From: Costertonia aggregata | GTDB taxonomy: Bacteria; Bacteroidota; Bacteroidia; Flavobacteriales; Flavobacteriaceae | Reading direction: 5' to 3' | Assembly (NCBI RefSeq): GCF_013402795.1 | Contig: NZ_CP058595.1 | Coordinates: 3,574,001 to 3,638,000 of the forward strand | DNA: 64,000 bases | Shown here: positions 19,942 to 27,299 of the stretch, piece after piece | Numbering within the stretch: position 1 is the first letter of the stretch | How the letters are laid out: the number at the start of each line of letters is the position of its first letter | Notes under the pieces: model-generated | Databases searched by the model: none | Seen by the model: only the letters and a program-made list of their open reading frames with translations | What the model was told of the DNA's origin: nothing | Translations under genes and position numbers: made by a program

Positions 19942-20562
19942 ATGGCCGAATTTATCAAAATATACGAGGAGAACCCCAATCCCAAGGAAATTCAAAGGGT
20001 AGTGCAAATTTTGCGCAAGGGCGGTTTGGTTATATACCCCTCCGATACGGTATATGGTCTAGGATGTGACATAACAAATTCCAAGGCTTTGGAAAAAATT
20101 GCCCGTATCAAGGGCGTTAAATTGGCCAAGGCCAATTGGTCGTTCATATGTGCCGATTTGAGCAATCTTTCGGACTATGTACGGCAAATAGATACTTCTA
20201 CTTTTAAAATTTTGAAGCGGGCTCTGCCAGGTCCCTACACGTTTGTACTGCCCGGAAACAATAATTTGCCCAAAGACTTTAAAAAGAAGAAAACAGTAGG
20301 TATTCGTGTGCCCGATAATGCCATACCCCAAGCCTTAGTAAACGCATTGGGCAATCCTATCGTTTCAACCTCTATTCGAGATGAGGACGATGTTCTGGAA
20401 TATACTACCGACCCCGAACTTATTTTTGAAAAGTGGCAGTATTTAGTAGATGTCGTTATTGATGGGGGGTATGGGGATAATGTTGCTTCTACGGTAATCG
20501 ATTTATCCGAAGGTGAACCTGTAGTTATCCGAGAGGGTAAGGGAAGTTTAGATATATTTTAA
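19942..20562 (+). CDS. tsaC: L-threonylcarbamoyladenylate synthase (Sua5/YciO/YrdC family)
   Basis: Makes threonylcarbamoyl-AMP from threonine, bicarbonate and ATP, the first step of t6A37 tRNA modification. The 206-aa protein has the YrdC fold with the signature YPSDTVYGLGCDITN near residue 32, a GPYTFVLPG strand near 98, VGIRVPDN near 120 and the ASTVIDLSEG motif near 188. It lacks the Sua5 C-terminal domain. YciO proteins share the fold and their function is less certain, so the assignment is at family level. A strong terminator follows at 20717-20748. Confidence 0.85.
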   Translation: MAEFIKIYEENPNPKEIQRVVQILRKGGLVIYPSDTVYGLGCDITNSKALEKIARIKGVKLAKANWSFICADLSNLSDYVRQIDTSTFKILKRALPGPYTFVLPGNNNLPKDFKKKKTVGIRVPDNAIPQALVNALGNPIVSTSIRDEDDVLEYTTDPELIFEKWQYLVDVVIDGGYGDNVASTVIDLSEGEPVVIREGKGSLDIF

Positions 20563-20716
20563 AATCAACCGGTCAAAGGAAAAAGATTACACTGTTGGGG
20601 ATAAGATACCAGAAATAGTTTTAACCAGCGACCTATCAAATTTTAAATGAGGTTTAGAGGGTTTATGTTGGATTTCCCGCTTCGTTCGAAATGAATGGCA
20701 ATATTCTTTAAAAAAC

Positions 20717-20748
20717 AAAAAAGTGTGCTGATACCAGCACACTTTTTT
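20717..20748. terminator. Bidirectional rho-independent terminator
   Basis: Perfect 8-bp stem GTGTGCTG (20723-20730) / CAGCACAC (20735-20742) with an ATAC loop, flanked by six A on the left and six T on the right. It lies between the convergent tsaC and OmpA lipoprotein genes and can serve both strands. Confidence 0.9.
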
Positions 20749-20772
20749 GGTAATATCCAAAGACTTTAAAAT

Positions 20773-21624
20773 CTAGTTATTGATAGCCGGATCTTTCATT
20801 CCTTCTTCAATCATACTGTAGAACTGGTCAATTTTCGGAAGAACAACAATTCTAGTCCTTCTATTTTTGGCCTTGTCTGTTGAAGATACCGGTACAAACT
20901 CGGCTCTTGCCGCTGCGGTCATACGCTTGGGATCAACACCATAGTCGTTTTGCAAAACACGTACTACGGCAGTGGCACGTTTGGCACTTAAGTCCCAGTT
21001 ATCCAATAAAACCCCTTTTCTGTAAGGAACGTCGTCTGTATGCCCTTCGACCATAAAATCAAAATCGGGTTTGTTGTTTACGACTTTGGCAACTTTTCCT
21101 AAGACTTCCTTAGCTCTTGAGGTGATGTTGTAGCTACCGCTGCTGAACAATAATTTGTCGGAGATAGATACGAAGACGACTCCTTTTTCCACACTAATTT
21201 CGATATCCTCATCATCTAAATTACCCAAAACTCCTTTCAGGCTTTGTACTAAAGATAGATTAACGGAGTCCCTACGTGTAATGGCATCGTTTAATTTTCT
21301 AATGGTCAAATCTTTTTCTTTGAGGCTTTCCAAAGATTTTTCAAGGTTTTCGGCCCCTTTTGTGGTCAAGGTGGTCAAATTACCCATGTTATTGATCAAC
21401 TCTTGATTATTTGCCTTTAAGAAAGCATTTTGATCTTCCAAAGTCTTTAATTTAGAAGAGGCAGACGCTTTTTCTTCCAGGCAGTCGTTCAATTTGACCG
21501 TAGCCGAATTCAATAGATCCTGTGTTTCTTTCTGTTTAGCCTCCAAATCCGCATATTTCTTCTGAGATACGCAAGAGGATAACAATAACGTAATTCCTAA
21601 GCAACCTAAAATGATTTTCTTCAT
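20773..21624 (-). CDS. OmpA family lipoprotein with coiled-coil stalk
   Basis: A 283-aa outer-membrane lipoprotein anchoring the envelope to peptidoglycan. The signal peptide ends in the lipobox LSSC (Cys18). Residues about 22-120 form a coiled coil. The OmpA-like domain (about 145-270) has LLFSSGSYNI, MVEGHTDD, NWDLSAKRA with the peptidoglycan-binding Asp211 and Arg216, and KNRRTRIVV. It ends with the IDQFYSMIEEGMK tail shared with the two other paralogues in this window. It is monocistronic. Confidence 0.93.
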   Translation of the reverse strand: MKKIILGCLGITLLLSSCVSQKKYADLEAKQKETQDLLNSATVKLNDCLEEKASASSKLKTLEDQNAFLKANNQELINNMGNLTTLTTKGAENLEKSLESLKEKDLTIRKLNDAITRRDSVNLSLVQSLKGVLGNLDDEDIEISVEKGVVFVSISDKLLFSSGSYNITSRAKEVLGKVAKVVNNKPDFDFMVEGHTDDVPYRKGVLLDNWDLSAKRATAVVRVLQNDYGVDPKRMTAAARAEFVPVSSTDKAKNRRTRIVVLPKIDQFYSMIEEGMKDPAINN

Positions 21625-21679
21625 AATGTGTAACTAAATGTTTATTCTTTGTTTGTTTTGATTCATCTTAAATAAGCGA

Positions 21680-21687
21680 CAAAATTA
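21680..21687 (-). promoter_or_regulatory. Putative -7 element of the OmpA lipoprotein promoter
   Basis: On the minus strand this reads TAATTTTG, matching TAnnTTTG, 55 nt upstream of the start codon. The nearest TTTG (21713-21716) is 25 nt away, a longer spacer than usual. Confidence 0.3.
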
Positions 21688-21720
21688 GATAATCACCAAA
21701 TTAAGACTTATTCAAATTAG

Positions 21721-22722
21721 TTAATCTTTTACTAAAATGTTAAAATTCTTCTTTTGATGTACGAAGTGGGACCACACAATGGATGTTACCGTATGGTACT
21801 TTAATATAAAATTAGCTTTTTCCCGTTTTTTATAAATCTTACTGAAGTGCCTATAAAAGCTCAGATGGGCGCGTAATATGGCCCAACAATGTGAGAATTT
21901 TAATTGGTAGATAAAACGTGCGGCCGCAATACCATCCAAAAACAATCTACCAAAAATAATAGGGAAGGCTTTTTTGCGCGGTAAGTTTTTGGTGATGGAA
22001 TACAAACTGTTCCTAAAGTTGAGATAGGTTTTTTTGGGATTCATATTGCTTAACGTAGATCCTCCCAAATGGTAAACATGGGAAGCCCCAACGTAATAGA
22101 CCTTATGACCAAGGTTTTGGGCTCTCCAACATAAATCTACCTCTTCTTGGTGGGCAAAATAGTCTTCGTCAAAGCCTTTTAGAGTATTAAAAACACCCTT
22201 TTTGATAAACATGCAGGCACCCGTGGCCCAAAATATTTCGGTGATATCATCGTATTGCCCTTTGTCCTCTTCCAAAGCTTGAAAAATTCGCCCCCTGCAG
22301 AAGGGGTAGCCCAATTGGTCAATAAATCCGCCTGCTGCACCGGCATATTCAAAATGTGTAGGTTTCAACAAATCCAATATTTTGGGTTGGATTATGGCAG
22401 CTTGCGGTTTTTCTTGAAATGTTTTTTTGATGGGGTCCAACCAATTTTCGGTTACCTCTACATCAGAATTTAGCAGGCAGAAGATTTCTGCATTTACATG
22501 CTGCAAGGCATCATTATACCCTTTAGCGAACCCACCATTGCTTTTGTTTTGTATAACGGTAATATTTGGGTAGTTCTCTTTGAGAAACGCGACCGACCCA
22601 TCGGTAGAGGCATTATCGGCCACATAAATATCGGCTCCTTGTGAAAACTGTATGACGGATGGTAGGTACTTTTCCAAAAGTATCTCTCCGTTCCAGTTGA
22701 GTATGACTACGGCTATCTGCAA
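21721..22722 (-). CDS. Family 2 glycosyltransferase (rhamnosyltransferase-like)
   Basis: A 333-aa GT-A fold enzyme acting at the inner face of the inner membrane. The N-terminus VVILNWNGEILLEKYLPSV and ADNASTDGSVAFL are typical GT2. NSDVEV near residue 88 supplies the metal-binding DxD equivalent. ATGACMFIKK and FDEDYFAHQEEVDLCWR (the catalytic ED region) lie near 166-200. The C-terminal basic tail suggests peripheral membrane binding. The next gene upstream ends 12 nt before it, so the two may be co-transcribed. Confidence 0.9.
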   Translation of the reverse strand: MQIAVVILNWNGEILLEKYLPSVIQFSQGADIYVADNASTDGSVAFLKENYPNITVIQNKSNGGFAKGYNDALQHVNAEIFCLLNSDVEVTENWLDPIKKTFQEKPQAAIIQPKILDLLKPTHFEYAGAAGGFIDQLGYPFCRGRIFQALEEDKGQYDDITEIFWATGACMFIKKGVFNTLKGFDEDYFAHQEEVDLCWRAQNLGHKVYYVGASHVYHLGGSTLSNMNPKKTYLNFRNSLYSITKNLPRKKAFPIIFGRLFLDGIAAARFIYQLKFSHCWAILRAHLSFYRHFSKIYKKREKANFILKYHTVTSIVWSHFVHQKKNFNILVKD

Positions 22723-22734
22723 AACGATGGCAAA

Positions 22735-23181
22735 TTAACGGCTAAAATCAGGAATATCCTTTAGAAACGTATATTTTTCTTGGTCAAAATCCATTTTACA
22801 GTAATAATGTTCCAAACCATTGGTCACCATTAAATAAGAAGCCTTTAATTTCATATTATACCGGGCAATCTGGTCAAAAGTATCTTGGTTTACATGAATA
22901 TTTGGTGCTTTACATTCTACTAAAATTTCAATAGTACCATCGGGTTTAAATACAACGATATCATATCTTTTTACGATATCGTTTACTTTTAATTGTTTCT
23001 CTACATTGATGAGGCTTTGAGGGTATTTTTTGTCCTGTATCAAATAACTTACCACATGTTGCCGTACCCATTCCTCGGGTTGTAATACCACGAACTTTTT
23101 ACGGATATCATCAAAAATAGAGACTTTATTTTCGCTACTTTTGAATCGAAAGTCATACTTGGGGAAGTTAAGAATCCTCAT
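22735..23181 (-). CDS. Orphan HsdR N-terminal domain protein (PD-(D/E)XK-like)
   Basis: A 148-aa stand-alone protein similar to the nuclease-fold N-terminal domain of type I restriction HsdR. RYDIVVFKPDGTIEILVECKAPN carries the D...ExK core of PD-(D/E)XK nucleases. WVRQHVVSYLIQDKKYPQSLI precedes it. No helicase, HsdM or HsdS genes are nearby, so this is not a restriction system. Such orphans occur next to holA in Bacteroidota, as here, where it is divergent from holA with 26 nt between. Confidence 0.85.
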   Translation of the reverse strand: MRILNFPKYDFRFKSSENKVSIFDDIRKKFVVLQPEEWVRQHVVSYLIQDKKYPQSLINVEKQLKVNDIVKRYDIVVFKPDGTIEILVECKAPNIHVNQDTFDQIARYNMKLKASYLMVTNGLEHYYCKMDFDQEKYTFLKDIPDFSR

Positions 23182-23207
23182 GATACAAATTTGATGATTT
23201 TTTTTAG

Positions 23208-24209
23208 ATGGAAGAAGCCAAACAAATTGTTCTAGACATAAAAAAGGGATTGATAAAACCCGTTTATTTTTTGATGGGCGAGGAATCCTACTATATAGAC
23301 AAGATAGCGGGGTTTATTGAAAAAAGCGTACTTTCTGAAGAGGAGCGAGGATTCAACCAAGTTGTCCTGTACGGTAAAGACGTAACCATTGATGATATTG
23401 TGGCCAATGCCAAGCGATACCCCATGATGGCCGAAAGACAGGTGGTAATCGTTAAAGAGGCACAGCATTTATCGCGCACTATTGATAACTTGAGTTCTTA
23501 TGTAGATAACCCGCAACCCACTACGGTACTAGTTATTTGCTACAAATACAACAAGTTGGACAAGCGCAAAAAATTGTATAAGTCCGTTCAAGCGAACGGA
23601 GTCCTTTTTGAAAGTAAAAAACTCTATGAAAACCAAGTATCCGATTGGATACGCAAAAATTTGCAGGGCAAAGGATATTCTATCTCGCATAAAGCTGCCA
23701 TTTTGTTGGTGGAATTTTTGGGAACGGATTTAAACCGAATCAACAATGAGTTGGAAAAACTACAACTAGTACTACCAAAAGAAACCGAAATAACGCCTGT
23801 ACTCATTGAAGAGCATATAGGTATAAGTAAGGACTACAATAATTTTGAACTTAAAAAAGCAATAGGGGAGCGTAACATTACCAAAGCCACAAGGATTATT
23901 ACCTATTTCTCCCAAAACCCGAAGGATAACCCTTTTGTGGTGACCATTACTTTATTGCATACATTTTTCACACAGCTTTTAAAATATCATGGTCTAAATG
24001 ACCATTCGCCCAAAAGTGTGGCGAGTGCGCTTAGGATAAACCCATATTTTGTTGGGGAATTTCAAACAGCGGCAAAGAACTACCCTATGAAAAAAGTAAG
24101 TGGTATCGTTTCTCACCTTAGGGAGATGGACGTCAAGGGAAAAGGGGTAGGAGCAACCAATATCTCCCAAGCCGATTTGCTCAAAGAGCTTTTGGTGAAA
24201 ATACTGTAA
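23208..24209 (+). CDS. holA: DNA polymerase III subunit delta
   Basis: The clamp-loader delta subunit that opens the beta clamp. The 333-aa protein has the family's N-terminal signature KPVYFLMGEESYYIDKIAGFI, then GKDVTIDDIVANAKRYPMMAERQVVIVKEAQ near residue 50-90. SDWIRKNLQGKGYSIS near 145 and the FELKKAIGERNITKATRII helix near 220 belong to domain III. It lacks Walker motifs, as expected for delta. Its TAA is immediately adjacent to the stop codon of the opposing DoxX gene, with no intergenic base. Confidence 0.93.
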   Translation: MEEAKQIVLDIKKGLIKPVYFLMGEESYYIDKIAGFIEKSVLSEEERGFNQVVLYGKDVTIDDIVANAKRYPMMAERQVVIVKEAQHLSRTIDNLSSYVDNPQPTTVLVICYKYNKLDKRKKLYKSVQANGVLFESKKLYENQVSDWIRKNLQGKGYSISHKAAILLVEFLGTDLNRINNELEKLQLVLPKETEITPVLIEEHIGISKDYNNFELKKAIGERNITKATRIITYFSQNPKDNPFVVTITLLHTFFTQLLKYHGLNDHSPKSVASALRINPYFVGEFQTAAKNYPMKKVSGIVSHLREMDVKGKGVGATNISQADLLKELLVKIL

Positions 24210-24584
24210 CTATTTTTTGTCTATACTGTATTTTCCTGGTCCTAGAATCGCGATTATCACAAAAAACACCAAATATAGCAAAGCCATTTCCTTTTTGCCG
24301 ATAGGGTCGGCGCCATGTACTATGAATGCGGCTACGAACATGGTTATGGCCGCTGGGATAGCTGCCCAACGTGTCTTAAACCCTATGATTATCAAAATTG
24401 GGCAAACAAACTCGCCGATAACCGTTAAAAAAAGCGAGGGTGTTGCACCAATACCTATAGGGTCTGCAAATTCGTCACCGTTCATCAGCATTTGTAATTT
24501 GCCATACCCGTGGGTCAACATCAAAAGGGAAGGAACAATTCTTAACAATGCAAGACCAATATCGCTTTTTAGGGAGTTTTTCAT
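24210..24584 (-). CDS. DoxX family membrane protein
   Basis: A 124-aa integral membrane protein with four predicted transmembrane helices. The N-terminus GLALLRIVPSLLMLTHGYGKLQ, with its LTHG motif, and IGEFVCPILIIIGFKTRWAAIPAAI are typical of DoxX. Function in the envelope is unknown, with redox or sulfur roles proposed for relatives. Its last codon abuts the stop of holA on the other strand. Confidence 0.9.
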   Translation of the reverse strand: MKNSLKSDIGLALLRIVPSLLMLTHGYGKLQMLMNGDEFADPIGIGATPSLFLTVIGEFVCPILIIIGFKTRWAAIPAAITMFVAAFIVHGADPIGKKEMALLYLVFFVIIAILGPGKYSIDKK

Positions 24585-24728
24585 TTTTTGAATGATTTGA
24601 AGTTTTACTAAAAGTAAAATTTTTTTATGAACTGGTCTTATTAAACTTTAATTTTCAATGTTGGGTCATCAATATTTTTATAAGATGTAATGGATTTTCC
24701 CCATAAATAATCGAGAAAGCGATTGCCA

Positions 24729-27140
24729 TTATCTCAAAGCAGGGTACTCCTCCGGATTTGACTCGTGCATGATGTTGTACACCTTCTCAAAAATATCTTC
24801 TGCATTGGGCTTGGAAAAATAATCGCCATCGGTGCCATAAGCTGGTCTATGTGCCTTTGCCGTTAGTGTTTGTGGGGCACTATCCAAATATTTATAGGCT
24901 CCCTGTTTTTGGATAATTTCATTTATGATGTACGCAGAGCATCCGCCAGGTACATCTTCATCAACTACCAATAAGCGATTGGTTTTTTGTATGCTCTTTA
25001 AGGTATCGTGCTGAATATCAAAAGGTAATAACGTCTGCGCATCAATAATTTCTACGGCTATACCCACCTCAATCAATTCTTTTGCAGCTTGTTCAACAAT
25101 ACGTAAGGTAGAACCATATGATACAATGGTAATATCGTTACCTTCCTTAATGGTTTCTACCACCCCTATGGGTGTGCAGAGCTCTCCAAGGTTGGTCGGT
25201 TTGGGTTCTTTGAGGCGATATCCGTTTAGGCTTTCTATAATCAGTGCGGGCTCATCGCTTTTCATCAAAGTATTATAAAAACCAGCAGCTTTGGTCATGT
25301 TTCTTGGCGAGAGAATGTAGATGCCCCGCAAAAGGTGTATCAAACCGCCCATTTGAGACCCGGAATGCCAAATACCTTCCAAACGATGCCCTCGGGTGCG
25401 AATGATCAAAGGTGCTTTTTGCTTGCCGAACGTTCTGTACAGTAAAGTGGCCAAATCGTCGGTAAGGGTGGGCAATGCGTAAAATATATAGTCTAAATAT
25501 TGTATTTCGGCTATGGGGCGCAGTCCGCGTAATGCCATTCCTATGCCTTGGCCTATAATCGTGGTTTCCCGAATACCGGCGTCGGCTATTCGTAGTTTCC
25601 CGTACTTGTTTTGGAGGCCTTCAAGCCCTTGGTTGACATCACCAATAGCACCGGTATCCTCTCCGAATACCAAGGCTTCCGGATGTTTTTCAAAGAGAAC
25701 GTCAAAATTATCACGTAAGATGACCCGGCCATCAACCTCTTCTGTATTGGCATCGTAGACTGCCTTTACCTCTTTTATACTGGTCGCTTTACCCGGGTTT
25801 TCACTGTATAGCTTAGTACTGAATTTTTCTTGGGAATCCTCTAAAAACTCTTTCGTCCAACGTGCCAAATCTTGCTTTTCGGGAAATGATTCCCCCAATA
25901 GATATCGCATGGTTTTACGTGCCTTAGCGGCCAAATCTTTTTTTATGGGCTCCTCAATGGCGATTAAATCATTCTTTATCTTGGTTATGAAAGCCTTGTT
26001 CGTGCTTTTTTCGGCTACTTTGTCCAACAGGGCAACCAAAACTTTTTTATTGTTTTTTTGTGGCTCTACATGTTCGGCCCAAGCTTCTTTTTTGGCGGTG
26101 CGTATTTGTTTTCGTATACTTTTTTCAAGTTCCAACAGTTCATCTTCCGTAGCGATTTTATTTTCTAAAATCCATTCCCTGAATTTTTTGTTGCAGTCGT
26201 TGTTTTTTTCCCACTCCAAACGTTCCTCGCTCTTATACCTTTCATGGGAACCCGATGTTGAATGGCCTTGGGGCTGCGTAAGTTCGGTAACGTGTATTAG
26301 TACGGGAACATGTTCCGAGCGAGCTATATCCGATGCATTCTCGTAAGCATGAATCAAAGCGGTATAATCCCACCCCTTTACTTTTATGATTTCAAAGCCT
26401 GCATGTTTGTCATCCCTTTGAAAACCGCTCAACAGCGTAGAAATGTCCTCTTTGGTGGTTTGGTATTTTGCCGGTACGGAAATACCGTAGGCATCATCCC
26501 AAATACTGATGACCATAGGTACCTGGAGTACGCCCGCAGCGTTGATAGTCTCAAAAAACATACCTTCTGAGGTGCTGGCATTGCCAATGGTACCCCAAGC
26601 TACTTCGTTACCATTGTCTGAAAATTTTCGACTGTCCAAGCCCCTCAAATGTCTATACATTTTTGATGCTTGCGCCAATCCCAATAGCCGTGGCATTTGC
26701 CCGGCGGTACACGATATATCGGCACTACTGTTTTTTTGTTTGGTAAGGTCTTTCCAGTTTCCGTGTTCGTCCAGACTATAGGTCACAAAATGTCCCCCCA
26801 TCTGCCTACCGGCACTCATGGGTTCTTTTTCAATATCGGTAGTGGCGTACAGGCCGTGGAAAAACTCTTTAGGGGTAAGAAGGCCTAGTGCCATCATAAA
26901 GGTCTGGTCCCTGTAATATCCGCTCCTAAAATCACCATTGCGAAAGGAGCGGGCCATGGCGAGTTGTGGAAGTTCCTTGCCATCTCCAAAAATTCCGAAT
27001 TTTGCCTTGCCCGTAAGAACCTCACGTCTTCCTAAAAGACTACATTCCCTGCTGGTTACCGCAATCTCGTAATCTTGGAGTATTTGGTTCTGGAAAGTAT
27101 CAAAGGAAATTTCATTATCCGTTTTAGGGTCAATTTTCAT
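24729..27140 (-). CDS. Fused 2-oxoacid dehydrogenase E1 (alpha and beta subunits in one chain)
   Basis: Thiamine-diphosphate decarboxylase component, probably of the branched-chain 2-oxoacid dehydrogenase. I start it at 27140 (MKIDPKTDNEISFD), since the upstream extension has no homology-like sequence and a good promoter sits within it. The resulting 803 aa comprise an alpha-like half (about 1-420, with MGGHFVTYSLDE and GTIGNASTSEGMFFETINAA for cofactor binding) and a beta-like half (about 450-803, with VFGEDTGAIGDVNQGL, and DEDVPGGCSAYI near the end). The fused form is common in Bacteroidota. No E2 or E3 gene is adjacent. Confidence 0.92.
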   Translation of the reverse strand: MKIDPKTDNEISFDTFQNQILQDYEIAVTSRECSLLGRREVLTGKAKFGIFGDGKELPQLAMARSFRNGDFRSGYYRDQTFMMALGLLTPKEFFHGLYATTDIEKEPMSAGRQMGGHFVTYSLDEHGNWKDLTKQKNSSADISCTAGQMPRLLGLAQASKMYRHLRGLDSRKFSDNGNEVAWGTIGNASTSEGMFFETINAAGVLQVPMVISIWDDAYGISVPAKYQTTKEDISTLLSGFQRDDKHAGFEIIKVKGWDYTALIHAYENASDIARSEHVPVLIHVTELTQPQGHSTSGSHERYKSEERLEWEKNNDCNKKFREWILENKIATEDELLELEKSIRKQIRTAKKEAWAEHVEPQKNNKKVLVALLDKVAEKSTNKAFITKIKNDLIAIEEPIKKDLAAKARKTMRYLLGESFPEKQDLARWTKEFLEDSQEKFSTKLYSENPGKATSIKEVKAVYDANTEEVDGRVILRDNFDVLFEKHPEALVFGEDTGAIGDVNQGLEGLQNKYGKLRIADAGIRETTIIGQGIGMALRGLRPIAEIQYLDYIFYALPTLTDDLATLLYRTFGKQKAPLIIRTRGHRLEGIWHSGSQMGGLIHLLRGIYILSPRNMTKAAGFYNTLMKSDEPALIIESLNGYRLKEPKPTNLGELCTPIGVVETIKEGNDITIVSYGSTLRIVEQAAKELIEVGIAVEIIDAQTLLPFDIQHDTLKSIQKTNRLLVVDEDVPGGCSAYIINEIIQKQGAYKYLDSAPQTLTAKAHRPAYGTDGDYFSKPNAEDIFEKVYNIMHESNPEEYPALR

Positions 27141-27159
27141 ACGAAACCTTAATTTTCTG

Positions 27160-27190
27160 CAAAAATACCAAAAGAGAACCATTTTTACAA
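27160..27190 (-). promoter_or_regulatory. Putative promoter of the fused E1 gene
   Basis: On the minus strand TTG (27188-27190), a 20-nt spacer and TATTTTTG (27160-27167) give a full match to the Bacteroidota consensus. The predicted start site leaves a short leader to the ATG at 27140, and this supports that start over the one 42 nt upstream. Confidence 0.5.
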
Positions 27191-27299
27191 TGATGAAATC
27201 TTAATTCTATTGAAAATTTGTCACAAAATAGATATTTATTGTTCGTGTAATTGTGTATTTATCAAAAAATAGGGGTATAATTAAGAATAATTCAAAAAA

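Noticed and set aside
22735-23181. Part of a type I restriction system
   Set aside because: Only the HsdR N-terminal nuclease-fold domain is present; no helicase, HsdM or HsdS gene lies nearby.
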